From assembly GCF_011300875.1 (NCBI RefSeq), contig NZ_CP049862.1, positions 1,116,001 to 1,180,000 on the forward strand: a stretch of 64,000 nucleotides of DNA. The letters run 5' to 3'. The translations under genes were made by a program, and so were the position numbers. Of this stretch, positions 1-7,808 are shown in pieces. The first letter of the stretch is position 1. Every line of letters begins with the position of its first letter. Below the pieces are notes generated by a model, which ran no database searches, was not told the origin of the DNA, and saw nothing but the letters and a program-made list of their open reading frames with translations. This DNA comes from Sanguibacter sp. HDW7. Its GTDB lineage: Bacteria > Actinomycetota > Actinomycetes > Actinomycetales > Cellulomonadaceae.

Positions 1-261
1 ACGCTCGCCCGCGAGCTCTACGGCAAGACGTGGTCGGACTCCCCGGCGAAGGCCGCCAACCGGCTCCTCGCCCTTGGATGCGCGGCGAGCGAGGCGCAGA
101 TGCCCAAGGACTACTGGCGCCACGCCGCCTCGAAGAAGAACAAGCGCGGCTCGACCCGCTACGCGACGTACCTCACCCACCTCGCCGAGTGGGGCTACGC
201 CCTGGCCCCGCACGAGCAGGACGTCGTCGACGGCGCCGCCGCCGCCAAGGCCGCCGACTGA
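1..261 (+). CDS. C-terminal fragment of an unrecognised phage protein
   Basis: The frame is open from base 1 to a TGA at 259-261, giving 86 residues of the C-terminus of a protein that begins outside the window. The fragment is helical and rich in Ala, Lys and Tyr (for example YWRHAASKKNKRGSTRYATY), ending in an Ala/Lys tail. The stop overlaps the ATG of the ParB-like gene (TGATG), so the two are translationally coupled and the frame is real. I do not recognise the family. Its position directly before a ParB-like gene suggests an early or replication-region gene. Confidence 0.6.
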   Translation, partial: TLARELYGKTWSDSPAKAANRLLALGCAASEAQMPKDYWRHAASKKNKRGSTRYATYLTHLAEWGYALAPHEQDVVDGAAAAKAAD

Positions 262-974
262 TGGCTGCTATCCCGCGCGTCCCCATCGACCGCATCCAGC
301 CCAACCCCCGCAACGTCCGCCGCGACCTCGGCGACCTCACCGAACTCGCCGCCTCGATCCGCGCTCGCGGGATCCAGCAGCCGCTCGTCATCGTCCCCCA
401 GCGCAGCGGTCGCCCGTTCCTGCTGCTCGACGGTCACCGGCGCCTCGCGGCAGCGAAGGCCGCGGGCCTCGAGGCCGTGCCGTGCATCGCCTCGACGGAC
501 ACGACCGATGAGCAGCAGACGTCGCACATGATCGCGGCCGCGCTGCACAAGGGCCTCAACCCCGTCGAGCAGGCCGAAGCGTTCGCCCGCCTCACGCGGC
601 GTGGTCGCACACCCGCGGACATCGCGCGGCTCACCGGCTACTCGACGTCGACGGTCTCCGAGCGGCTCTCCCTGCTCGAGCTGCCCGCCGCCGTGCGCGC
701 CCAGGTCGCTCGCCGCGAGGTCACGACGAGGGACGGCGTCGACATGGCCCGTCAGATCGCCGCGACCGGCCGCGGCGAGGCCCGCGTGCGCTCGGCCGCC
801 CGCGCCGCCTGGTTTACCAAGACGCACGCGCTCGCGCCGCGACTCGCGTGCACACACGCCGGCGCCCGCCGCGTCGTCGGGCCCGCGTGCGGGCCGTGCT
901 GGGAGCAGGCGATCCGTGACGACGAGCGAGCCAAGGTCACCGCGGCCGCCGACGTGCCCGCAGACGAGCCGTGA
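261..974 (+). CDS. ParB/Srx-fold DNA-binding protein
   Basis: This 237-residue protein has the ParB/Sulfiredoxin N-terminal pattern: IDRIQPNPRNVRRD at the start, then LLLDGHRRLAAAKAAG near residue 55, matching the GxxR-type loop that binds CTP in ParB proteins. A KorB-like helix-turn-helix follows (TPADIARLTGYSTSTVSERL, about residues 115-135). The C-terminus carries a C-H-C-C cluster (ACTHAG...GPACGPC) that could bind zinc. The start is the ATG overlapping the upstream stop. No ParA is visible. In an integrating phage it may regulate transcription, segregate the excised genome or act as a nuclease-like ParB; which one is not decided by the sequence. Confidence 0.85.
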   Translation: MAAIPRVPIDRIQPNPRNVRRDLGDLTELAASIRARGIQQPLVIVPQRSGRPFLLLDGHRRLAAAKAAGLEAVPCIASTDTTDEQQTSHMIAAALHKGLNPVEQAEAFARLTRRGRTPADIARLTGYSTSTVSERLSLLELPAAVRAQVARREVTTRDGVDMARQIAATGRGEARVRSAARAAWFTKTHALAPRLACTHAGARRVVGPACGPCWEQAIRDDERAKVTAAADVPADEP

Positions 975-1183
975 GCACCCCTGTGAGCGACGAGGGGCGC
1001 GCCGCCTACCGGATGCGCGTCGCGGCCGCCGTGTGCCGCGCAGCGCGCCGTGCACGCCCCGAGGCGCTCGACGCCCTCATCCACGCCGACGTCGCCGCCC
1101 ACCTCATCCGCGGCGCCACCCCCGAGCAGCGCGCCAACCTCCACATCCTCGCCCGAGCCGTCCGAACGGAGCTCTACCCGTGA
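971..1183 (+). CDS. Small helical phage protein
   Basis: The 70-residue product starts at a GTG that overlaps the ParB-like stop (GTGA) and ends overlapping the next GTG by four bases, so it sits in a tightly coupled operon. It is mostly predicted helix, Ala/Arg-rich, with no cysteine pair, signal or membrane segment. I do not recognise the family. The coupling on both sides supports translation; the function is unknown. Confidence 0.65.
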   Translation: MSTPVSDEGRAAYRMRVAAAVCRAARRARPEALDALIHADVAAHLIRGATPEQRANLHILARAVRTELYP

Positions 1184-2178
1184 CCACCCTCGTCGTCGAC
1201 CTGGCAGACCTGCGCGCAGCGCTGCGCGCCGTCAAACCACACATCCCGACCGCGAAGGCTGAGCCGCGCCTCGCCCGCGTGAGGTTCACGCCGTTCGCTC
1301 AGAACGTCGAGCTCACCGCGACCGACCGCTACACGATCGCGCTCGCCCTCGTGTCCGTCGTCGACTACGAGGGCGCCGACGCCGAGCCCTGGGACCTCGG
1401 CAAGGACGACATCGACAAGGTCCTCGCCGTGTTCCCTGCGCCCGACGACGAGGTGCTCATCCGCATCGAGGCGACCGCGAAGGAGGTGACGTTCACCGAC
1501 GTCGCCGGCCTCATCCCGGGGGAGTCCCTGACGCTGCAGCGCGCGACTTCCGGGCAGGACGACCTCTTCCCCGACGTCCGTCGGCTCTTCTCGGGCTCGC
1601 TGCGCCAGGGGCACACGCTCACGGGGGAGTGGTGGATCTCGCCCGCCCTGTTGCACCGCTTCGAGGTTGCCTCGTCGGTGTACGGCGAACCGATGATCTG
1701 CGAGCCGATCTCGACCGGCGCTGCGCTGACGGTCCGCATCGGGGAGGCGTTCCTCGGCCGCATCGCGATGACGCGCACCTCCGAGGACGCGCAGATCGAG
1801 GCCGCGAACCACGCCCGCGCGTGGGACGACCGTCTGCCGCTGCCGGCGGACCTCGAGCACCGTGAGTCCGGCGTCGTCGCGCCCCTGTACGGCGGCGCCG
1901 ACCGTGAGAGCGACGAGGCGCGCGCGGCCCGCATGGAGCGCGACCGCGTCGAGCAGCTCGCGCACGCTGCCGAGGTCGTCGTCGCCTCGCAGTTCGGGTC
2001 CGTCTCGATGCTGCGCCGCAAGCTCGGCGGCATCCCGCTCACCAAGGCGCTGCGGCTCATGGACGAGCTCGGGGCGCTCGGCATCGTCGACGCAGCCGAC
2101 GGCACCAAGGCGCGCAGCGTGCTGCGCCCGGCGCACGCCGCGGCCGACGTGGCCCGCGAGATCCGCGAGGCCCGCTGA
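1180..2178 (+). CDS. Probable sliding-clamp-like protein with C-terminal FtsK-gamma-like winged helix
   Basis: The 332-residue product starts at GTG 1180. Near residue 40 it has VELTATDRYTIALA, which resembles the TDRYRLA signature of DNA polymerase III beta clamps, preceded by a clamp-like strand-helix pattern (LRAALRAVKPHI). The last 70 residues (HAAEVVVASQFGSVSMLRRK, then KALRLMDELGALGIV and DGTKARSVL) match the layout of the FtsK gamma domain, a winged helix that reads KOPS sites. At about 330 residues it is near the size of a three-domain clamp (about 370), but the last part is not clamp. A role in phage replication is likely. The fusion of the two domains is read from motifs only and should be tested by structure prediction. 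Confidence 0.65.
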   Translation: MTTLVVDLADLRAALRAVKPHIPTAKAEPRLARVRFTPFAQNVELTATDRYTIALALVSVVDYEGADAEPWDLGKDDIDKVLAVFPAPDDEVLIRIEATAKEVTFTDVAGLIPGESLTLQRATSGQDDLFPDVRRLFSGSLRQGHTLTGEWWISPALLHRFEVASSVYGEPMICEPISTGAALTVRIGEAFLGRIAMTRTSEDAQIEAANHARAWDDRLPLPADLEHRESGVVAPLYGGADRESDEARAARMERDRVEQLAHAAEVVVASQFGSVSMLRRKLGGIPLTKALRLMDELGALGIVDAADGTKARSVLRPAHAAADVAREIREAR

Positions 2179-2474
2179 TGACCGTCGAGCACGTCACCCT
2201 CGCGCTCGTCGCCGCGGCTCTCTTCGTCATCGGCTACCTGCTCGGCACCTACGAGCGGCGCCGCACCGCGACGTGGCGTCTCGCCGCGGAGATCGCCGAC
2301 GCCCTCGACGACTACGAGCTCATGCACGCCATGCAGGCCGTCGACGAGGCCGTCGCCCCGGCCCGCGCCCTGTACGTCGCCCGCGCCCTCACGGGCGCCG
2401 ACCCACCCGATCTCTCGCGCCTCGACATCGCCGACGGCATCACCCCCACCGCACCCACCAAGGAGACCCCGTGA
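2178..2474 (+). CDS. Small single-TM membrane protein
   Basis: The 98-residue product starts at an ATG overlapping the previous TGA. Residues 7-24 (TLALVAAALFVIGYLLGTY) form one transmembrane helix with a short N-terminal outside and a following basic YERRR stop, so the remainder probably faces the cytoplasm. The rest is helical then Pro/Thr-rich. It is embedded in the replication-region operon rather than the lysis cassette. No family is recognised. Confidence 0.6.
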   Translation: MTVEHVTLALVAAALFVIGYLLGTYERRRTATWRLAAEIADALDDYELMHAMQAVDEAVAPARALYVARALTGADPPDLSRLDIADGITPTAPTKETP

Positions 2475-2869
2475 CCACGCCCGCGTTCATCGCACTGCCG
2501 CTCACCGACGGCTGCACAGCCTCGATCCGCGTCGACCAGATCGTCGTCGTCTCCGACCGGACTGCGGACCCCATGGACCCCGACTCGCCCAGCTACCCGG
2601 GACACTCGCAGGTCGTCACCACCGCCTACGACGGCCGGTACATCGTCGACATGACCCCGACCGAGGTCCTCGAGGCGATGTACCAGGCCTACGTCGACGC
2701 AGAGCCTCCCGTCGGCGAACCCACGCCGCCCACCGAGCCGTGGGAGCACGACGGGCATAATCCCGTGCAGCACCGCGACGGCCGACCCCCGTGGTGCGCG
2801 GTGTGCGGCTGGACCTCGCCCGTCATTGGCCGACCCGCGGTCCAGGTCGCGATCCGGCCGACGCCGTGA
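2471..2869 (+). CDS. Hypothetical phage protein with C-terminal CxxC
   Basis: The 132-residue product starts at GTG 2471, overlapping the previous stop by four bases. The N-terminal 60 residues look like a small beta-rich domain (FIALPLTDGCTASIRVDQI). A Pro-rich linker leads to a C-terminal WCAVCGW motif after an HDGHNP segment, suggesting a single zinc knuckle. I do not recognise the family. The next gene starts at an overlapping GTG, so it belongs to the same operon. Confidence 0.6.
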   Translation: MTTPAFIALPLTDGCTASIRVDQIVVVSDRTADPMDPDSPSYPGHSQVVTTAYDGRYIVDMTPTEVLEAMYQAYVDAEPPVGEPTPPTEPWEHDGHNPVQHRDGRPPWCAVCGWTSPVIGRPAVQVAIRPTP

Positions 2870-3756
2870 CCGCCCGAACGATCGCGAACACCGCCGAGCT
2901 CGACGCGCTGCCCATGGGGAGCATCGTGCGAACGGCGCGCGGTTCCGTCGCCGAGGCGCGCGCGGGCCGTCCCGTCGAGCCCCGGTGGCTCATCGCCGGG
3001 TACTTCGGCCCGCAGACGCTCTACTCCGACACCGACCTCCCCGCGCTCGTCCTGCACGACCCCAGCGCCCTGGTCCCTGTGGTGTCCGACGCCGCCGTCG
3101 AGGCGCTGGGCGAGTGGGACGTCGACGAGAGCGACGTCGCCGCGATCCGTGGCGCTGCGCTGGATGGTGCGGCGTGGGCACTGATCGACCGCACGAGTGA
3201 CACAGCCGACCGGGGGCCGAGCGCGGAGACGTTCCGCGATGCTCTCCGCGACGTGAGTGCCGCGTTCCCGTTCCTGGGTGCGGCCCCATCCGCGAGCGTC
3301 GAGTGCCCTGGGATGTTCGTCGGATGGAGTGCCTTCGGTGCGACCTACCCGGACACCGTGTGCTCGACAGCGCTCACCTGGGAGGAGGGCCCCGAGCCTG
3401 CGTCCCCGACGCTCTGCGACGCCGACGACGACCACCGCCCCAAGGGCGTCCCGTGCCCTGTGTGCGACCCGGCGGGCTTCGACCGGTACGAGGATCACTC
3501 GGGTGCCCACCTGGCCGTCTACCGCCTCTGCGGGCTCGTCGCCGGCTTGGGGTCGCCCCCGCCCGCGACCCGCGAGGACGTCGACCTCACCGCGGTCCTC
3601 GGGCGCGTGTGGGACGACGGCAACGGGGCGGGCCTGGACGGGTGGACCGGCCCCGGTCGCGGTGCCGGAGAGGTCGACGACGAGGCCGTCCGCATCCGTG
3701 ATCGTGCGGTCCGTCGCGCGCTCGACGCGATCACCCCGAGGGCCAACCGTGGCTGA
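2866..3756 (+). CDS. Hypothetical phage protein, 296 aa
   Basis: The product starts at GTG 2866 and shares four bases with the upstream gene. It is acidic and has a cysteine-rich middle (LCDADDDHRPKGVPCPVCDP, about residues 180-200) with a CPVC knuckle. No nuclease, polymerase or helicase motif is visible. Codon use and third-position GC match the neighbours, so the long frame is genuine rather than a shadow. The family is not recognised. Confidence 0.6.
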   Translation: MTARTIANTAELDALPMGSIVRTARGSVAEARAGRPVEPRWLIAGYFGPQTLYSDTDLPALVLHDPSALVPVVSDAAVEALGEWDVDESDVAAIRGAALDGAAWALIDRTSDTADRGPSAETFRDALRDVSAAFPFLGAAPSASVECPGMFVGWSAFGATYPDTVCSTALTWEEGPEPASPTLCDADDDHRPKGVPCPVCDPAGFDRYEDHSGAHLAVYRLCGLVAGLGSPPPATREDVDLTAVLGRVWDDGNGAGLDGWTGPGRGAGEVDDEAVRIRDRAVRRALDAITPRANRG

Positions 3757-3964
3757 CGACCTCCCGCGCCACGGCGGCACGCGCCATCCCGTCGCCGACC
3801 CCACGGGCGATCACCGCGCCGACTACCTCGCGCGCCTCGAGTACGACCTCAACCCCGACGCCGGCCGTCGCGCGATCGCCTACACCGACCGCACGCCCGC
3901 GCCCGGCGTCGCCCTGGCGACGTCCCGCGGCTACCGCCGGGCCAGAACGGAGAGCACGCGATGA
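3749..3964 (+). CDS. Small hypothetical phage protein
   Basis: A 71-residue product starts at GTG 3749 inside the last codons of the upstream gene and ends overlapping the next ATG (ATGA). It is hydrophilic, His/Arg/Asp-rich, with no recognisable motif. Support comes only from operon packing and start/stop overlap. Confidence 0.5.
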   Translation: MADDLPRHGGTRHPVADPTGDHRADYLARLEYDLNPDAGRRAIAYTDRTPAPGVALATSRGYRRARTESTR

Positions 3965-4437
3965 GCACCCAGCAGCGCTACGCGCAGTCCACCGAGGTCC
4001 CCTCGGACCGGTCCCGAGCCGAGATCGAGCGCACCCTCACCCGCTACGGCGCGGAGGCGTTCTCCTACGGCTGGGAGTCCGGCCGAGCCGCGATCGCGTT
4101 CGTCATGGGCGGTCGCCAGATCCGCTTCGTGCTGCCTCTGCCGGACCGCGACGACCGCGAGTTCACGCATCACTCCCGCGGGGAGCGGACGGCGTCGGCG
4201 GCCGAGACCGCCTACGAGCAGGCGGTTCGCCAGCGGTGGCGTGCGCTCGCCCTCATGGTCAAGGCGAAGCTCGAGGGCGTAGCGAGCGGCATCGTCACGT
4301 TCGAGACCGAGTTCCTGCCGCACACGGTGCTGCCCTCCGGGCGGACGGTCGCCGAGGACGTGCTGCCGGCTGTCGCGACCGCCTACGAGTCGGGCCGGGT
4401 CGCGCCCCTGATGATCGAGGGAGCCGACCGTGGCTGA
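3961..4437 (+). CDS. Conserved-looking phage protein of unknown function
   Basis: The 158-residue product opens with a hydrophilic tail, then an alpha/beta segment (IERTLTRYGAEAFSYGWESG, AAIAFVMGGRQIRFVLPLPD) followed by a helical region (RQRWRALALMVKAKLEGV). Short proteins with this order occur in many actinobacteriophages next to replication genes, but I know no function for them. It overlaps the next gene by eight bases. Confidence 0.6.
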   Translation: MSTQQRYAQSTEVPSDRSRAEIERTLTRYGAEAFSYGWESGRAAIAFVMGGRQIRFVLPLPDRDDREFTHHSRGERTASAAETAYEQAVRQRWRALALMVKAKLEGVASGIVTFETEFLPHTVLPSGRTVAEDVLPAVATAYESGRVAPLMIEGADRG

Positions 4438-4972
4438 CCCGATCACCCCTGACGAGCGCACCACCCTGCGCGCGACGGTCGCCGCGCTCGACGCGGCGAT
4501 GGCAGCGGACGACCCCACCCGGCCGCTCGTGACCGAGCACGGCACGCTGACGCTGCTCGCCCACGTGGCGGCGCAGATGTCGCGTCTGCTCGACGCCCTC
4601 GACACCGCCGAGGTCTTCGGCATCGGCGACTGGCGCGCGACGACCTGGGCCTACGAGCAGGCGTGTGCCGCCCGGGAGGCGCATCGGAAGCGGGCCGACA
4701 CCGCCGAAGCCGAGCGTGCCGAAGCTCGCGCCGAACTCGCCGTCGCCCGTCAGCACCAGCGGGAGGCGTCCCTCACGATCCGGTCCGTCGAGGGCCTGCG
4801 CAAGGAGCGCGACGACGCCCTCGCCGAGGTCGCACGGCTGCGGGCTGAGGCGACGGAGCGCGATGAGTGGCTGCACGAGACCGCTGCGCTCCTGCCCGAG
4901 TCGGTCGACGGCGACGAGTGGGAGGGCGAGATCATCGCGCAGTACCTACGCAAGGCCGCCGCCGCACGATGA
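4430..4972 (+). CDS. Coiled-coil phage protein
   Basis: The product has 180 residues from GTG 4430. Residues 80-145 form a long Ala/Glu/Arg-rich heptad region (TAEAERAEARAELAVARQHQ and KERDDALAEVARLRAEA), a clear coiled coil. The N-terminal part is helical and lacks cysteines. It overlaps both neighbours and is therefore co-translated. Function unknown; a structural or scaffold role within the replication region is only a guess. Confidence 0.6.
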   Translation: MADPITPDERTTLRATVAALDAAMAADDPTRPLVTEHGTLTLLAHVAAQMSRLLDALDTAEVFGIGDWRATTWAYEQACAAREAHRKRADTAEAERAEARAELAVARQHQREASLTIRSVEGLRKERDDALAEVARLRAEATERDEWLHETAALLPESVDGDEWEGEIIAQYLRKAAAAR

Positions 4973-5766
4973 CCGACTACGCCCACACCCGCTACGCCGA
5001 GCGCAACCGCCTCGCCAAGGCCTCCGCGCTCGCGGACGCCGCGGTCGCGCTCGGCTACCGGCCCTACGAGCTGCGTATCGTGCGCGTCGAGGACGACCCG
5101 GTCTGGCCGACCGTCGCGGACCGCGACCGTCGCCTGGCCGTGCGCCGTCGTGCCGGCATGACGCGCTCCGCGTCGGCCGAGACGTGGATCGCTGCGCTCG
5201 AGCTGCTCGACGCGCGCGAGCGGGAGACCGCCTCGCGCACTCGCGGCTCGGACTGCGCGGCACGGTGTGGGTACGTCGTCATGCCCGTGCGCTCCGCCAG
5301 CGGTGAGCGCACCTTCTACCTCGACCCGCACCCGCACCCCGCGGGGCGCACACGGCTCGAGGAGCGCGGCGGCATCGTCGTCGCGCACATGATCGCCGGT
5401 CACGAGACCCCGCCGGAGGATGCGCCGCTCTACAGGCAGCACCTGGCGTCGTGCCCGCGGAGCCCGGACGCGCCTGCGCGTCGCTGGGCCGAGGCACCCA
5501 GGTGCCCTGTCTGCCGGGAGCCGATGGACGGCGGCGTGTACCTCGCCGATCCGACCTACCGCTCCCACCCGTGCTGCGACCCCCGAGGGGAGGTGACCAC
5601 CAATGACCGCACGATCGCACTCGCGCGCACGCCGGCGCGACAAGCGCCGCGCCGCCCGCGTCCGACGCAACGTGGGCGTCCGACGCCCCCTGACCGCTCA
5701 GTCCTGATCCGCCTCCCAGCACCACAGGAGACCCCACGAGATGGCCTTCTTCCAGGTCGACGATGA
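4969..5766 (+). CDS. Hypothetical protein with zinc-ribbon-like cysteines
   Basis: The product starts at ATG 4969 (overlapping the upstream TGA). The first 200 residues look like a folded protein: an N-terminal helical segment (YAERNRLAKASALADAAVAL), a central CAARCG, and a C-terminal CPVCREP followed by HPCC. The last 55 residues are Arg/Pro/Thr-rich and overlap both a possible 34-residue ORF (5603-5707) and the next gene (from 5741), so the tail may be unstructured. Family not recognised. Confidence 0.5.
   Translation: MTDYAHTRYAERNRLAKASALADAAVALGYRPYELRIVRVEDDPVWPTVADRDRRLAVRRRAGMTRSASAETWIAALELLDARERETASRTRGSDCAARCGYVVMPVRSASGERTFYLDPHPHPAGRTRLEERGGIVVAHMIAGHETPPEDAPLYRQHLASCPRSPDAPARRWAEAPRCPVCREPMDGGVYLADPTYRSHPCCDPRGEVTTNDRTIALARTPARQAPRRPRPTQRGRPTPPDRSVLIRLPAPQETPRDGLLPGRR
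5603..5707 (+). CDS. Possible 34-residue basic peptide
   Basis: An ATG at 5603 follows a good Shine-Dalgarno run (GGGGAGG, about ten bases upstream) and opens a 34-codon frame ending TGA 5705-5707. The product is extremely Arg-rich (MTARSHSRARRRDKRR) like small phage nucleic-acid-binding peptides. It lies out of frame inside the 3' end of the upstream gene, whose own tail there looks unstructured. Either frame could be the functional one; evidence is limited to the ribosome binding site and start. Confidence 0.35.
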   Translation: MTARSHSRARRRDKRRAARVRRNVGVRRPLTAQS

Positions 5767-6787
5767 CTTCCCCACGAACCACAAGATCGAGCGCATGATC
5801 GAGGACGAGAGCGCCGCCAGGGCTGCCCCCGCGATCATGCTCTGGGTCCTGGCCGGGGCGTCGTCACGCAAGCAGGGGACCGACGGCGCCACGACCGCCA
5901 AGCGCGCGACCCGCCTCATGGGCGGGGACGCTGCGCTGGCCCGTGCCGCCGCGAAGCTCCTGGTCAAGCACGGCCTGTGGCACGCGCCGAAGCACGGCTG
6001 CGAGAAGTGCCCGGACACCCCCGCGGCGTCGTGGGTGTTCCACGACTGGAAGCAGTTCGGCTACGCCCCCGGCGCGTCCGAGCGCATCCAGAAGGACAAG
6101 CAGAAGGAGCTCCGCCGCCCCGAGATCGTCGAGGCCGTATGGGCCCGTGACACCGACGCTCACGGCGTCGCCCGCTGCCGTTACTGCTCGATGCGCGTCG
6201 AGAAGCCCGCGCGCGGCTCGCACGGCGGCAAGCGTCGAGGCGACGCCGTTGGACAGCTCGATCACGTCGACCCGACCAAGGCGATCGGCCCGACGAACAT
6301 CGTCGTCGCATGCCCCGACTGCAACCGCACGAAGGGTCAGCGCACGCCCGAACAGGCGGGCATGACCTTGAAGCCACCGCCCCAGCGCGCGGACGTTCCC
6401 GCAGGCCAGGGCGCCTCGGATCAAGTCAACGATCAAGTTGCGATCAAGACCGGATCAAGTTCCGAGGTGTCCCCCACGCGGGCGCGGCCGCGCGCGGGCG
6501 CTGGTGGGGTTCTGGTGGGGTCAGGGTTGGGTAGTCCTGGGGTAGCGGGCGCCGCGCCCGTGGTCCCCGTCCCGGCTCGCTTCGGTCCCTCGGTCTGGCA
6601 GGGCCACCACGGCCCACCCCCGGACCCGGACCTCATCGCCCAGGCCACGTGCCCCGACCACGGCCACCCCCGCCCGTGCCGCACCTGCGCTGCCGCACCC
6701 TACGAGGCCGCCGCCTCGACCCCTGCACCTCGCCGCACCCGCCGCGGCTCCCGAGGCCGTCGCCGCTCGACCGAGGAGACCCTCTGA
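5741..6787 (+). CDS. Phage replication-type protein with HNH zinc-finger domain
   Basis: The 348-residue product starts with FFQVDDDFPTNHKIERMI, the opening typical of phage replisome-organiser/initiator N-terminal domains. Residues 145-205 hold an HNH-like module: CRYC, then GQLDHVDPTK and CPDCNRTKGQRTP, giving two CxxC knuckles around the LDH core. The C-terminal third is low-complexity, Pro/Gly-rich, with a further CPDHGHPRPCRTC. The coding sequence contains four GATCAAG repeats at 6419-6459, as expected if the origin lies within the initiator gene. It precedes the next gene with a TGATG overlap. Confidence 0.65.
   Translation: MAFFQVDDDFPTNHKIERMIEDESAARAAPAIMLWVLAGASSRKQGTDGATTAKRATRLMGGDAALARAAAKLLVKHGLWHAPKHGCEKCPDTPAASWVFHDWKQFGYAPGASERIQKDKQKELRRPEIVEAVWARDTDAHGVARCRYCSMRVEKPARGSHGGKRRGDAVGQLDHVDPTKAIGPTNIVVACPDCNRTKGQRTPEQAGMTLKPPPQRADVPAGQGASDQVNDQVAIKTGSSSEVSPTRARPRAGAGGVLVGSGLGSPGVAGAAPVVPVPARFGPSVWQGHHGPPPDPDLIAQATCPDHGHPRPCRTCAAAPYEAAASTPAPRRTRRGSRGRRRSTEETL
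6419..6459 (+). repeat. Four direct GATCAAG repeats, iteron-like
   Basis: GATCAAG occurs at 6419, 6431, 6442 and 6453, spaced 12, 11 and 11 bases, close to one helical turn. Three copies extend to GATCAAGT. The stretch is AT-richer than its surroundings. Repeats on one helical face inside a replication protein gene resemble initiator-binding iterons of phage origins; binding is inferred. Confidence 0.55.
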
Positions 6788-7629
6788 TGTCCACCTGCCC
6801 TGTCCCGATCCGCTCCCGGTACGGCGTCGTCGCGTGCGACAAGACCTGCCCGCCCGGCATGACCGTGTGCGGCGACTGCGCCAACGCCCTCGCGATCCGG
6901 CTGCTGTACGTCCCGCTGACCCTCGCCGCGCTCGAGGACGCATGGCTCAAGGCCCAGCGCTTCTCGGTCCGCTCGCTCGGCGCGACCTCGAGCGAGGAGG
7001 CGCCCGTACCGTTCAACGACCGCGCCGGCTCCGCAGCCCGCACCCTGCGCTCGGCCCTGCTCGCGATCGCCACGACGCTCGCCGCCGCCACCGGCCGCCT
7101 CGGCCCGGTCCCCACCGACGTCGGGCTCGCCCGCTACCTCGCCCAGGCGGTGCCCACACTGCGTGCTCGGCACGACGGGCCCACCCTCGTCGCGCAGCTC
7201 TCGGCAGCCCTCGACGACGCCGACCGTTCGTGCGACCGTCCCGCCGACCGCGTGCCCCTCGGTCGCTGCCGCCAGTCGCTCGAGGACGGACGCACGTGCG
7301 ACGCGACGGTCTACGCCGCCCGCGGCCAGGACGTCGCACGATGTGCGTGCGGTGCCGAGCACGACGTGCGCGCCCGACGCGCCGCGCTCCTCGGCCGGGC
7401 CGAGCACCTCGACCTGCCAGCGACGCAGCTCGCCCGCGCGATCGACGGCCTCGGCGTCGAGGTCACCCCGAAGCAGATCGACAACTGGGTCCAGCGCGGG
7501 CGGCTCACGCCAGCCGGCATGACGAGCACCCGACCGGCCCGTCGCACGTACCGCGTGGGCGACGTCCTCGACATCGTCAACGCCGACGCCGCTCGCCGTG
7601 AGGCCCGTGCCCGCCCGGCCAGCGCGTAA
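6787..7629 (+). CDS. Zinc-binding, helix-turn-helix phage protein
   Basis: The 280-residue product starts at an ATG overlapping the upstream stop. The N-terminus has CDKTCPPGMTVCGDC, a probable zinc knuckle. A second group, CRQSLEDGRTCDATVY then CACGAEH near residues 160-195, resembles a zinc ribbon. The C-terminal 60 residues include TPKQIDNWVQRGRLTPAG, a MerR/HTH-like recognition segment. It is the last gene before a terminator-like hairpin and the packaging block, so it could be a regulator of late genes. No specific family name can be given. Confidence 0.6.
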   Translation: MSTCPVPIRSRYGVVACDKTCPPGMTVCGDCANALAIRLLYVPLTLAALEDAWLKAQRFSVRSLGATSSEEAPVPFNDRAGSAARTLRSALLAIATTLAAATGRLGPVPTDVGLARYLAQAVPTLRARHDGPTLVAQLSAALDDADRSCDRPADRVPLGRCRQSLEDGRTCDATVYAARGQDVARCACGAEHDVRARRAALLGRAEHLDLPATQLARAIDGLGVEVTPKQIDNWVQRGRLTPAGMTSTRPARRTYRVGDVLDIVNADAARREARARPASA

Positions 7630-7808
7630 CCGGAAACTTGCTTGAACCCCTGGTGAGGAGTACCTTCGGGTTCAGTGAGTCGTAGTGGCTCCAAGGCCCG
7701 GCCCCGCAAGGGACCCGGGCCTTCGTGCTGTGGTGGCACATACCCCGGGCAGGGGACCGGGCGCGGACGGAGGACGGGCCGTCCGCGCCCGCACCCAGGA
7801 GGTGCACG
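7630..7808 (+). other. Gap between early and packaging genes
   Basis: This 179-bp gap holds a 7-bp inverted repeat (TGAACCC ... GGGTTCA, 7644-7674) and the hairpin listed separately. It separates the early operon from the HNH/terminase block and is a reasonable place for a late promoter or cos site; neither is demonstrated. Confidence 0.4.
7693..7723 (+). terminator. Hairpin after the early operon
   Basis: AAGGCCCGG pairs with CCGGGCCTT across a 13-base inner segment that extends the stem with two mismatches. It lacks a strong T-tract (only CTTCGT follows), so it is a weak or Rho-assisted terminator at best. Confidence 0.45.
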
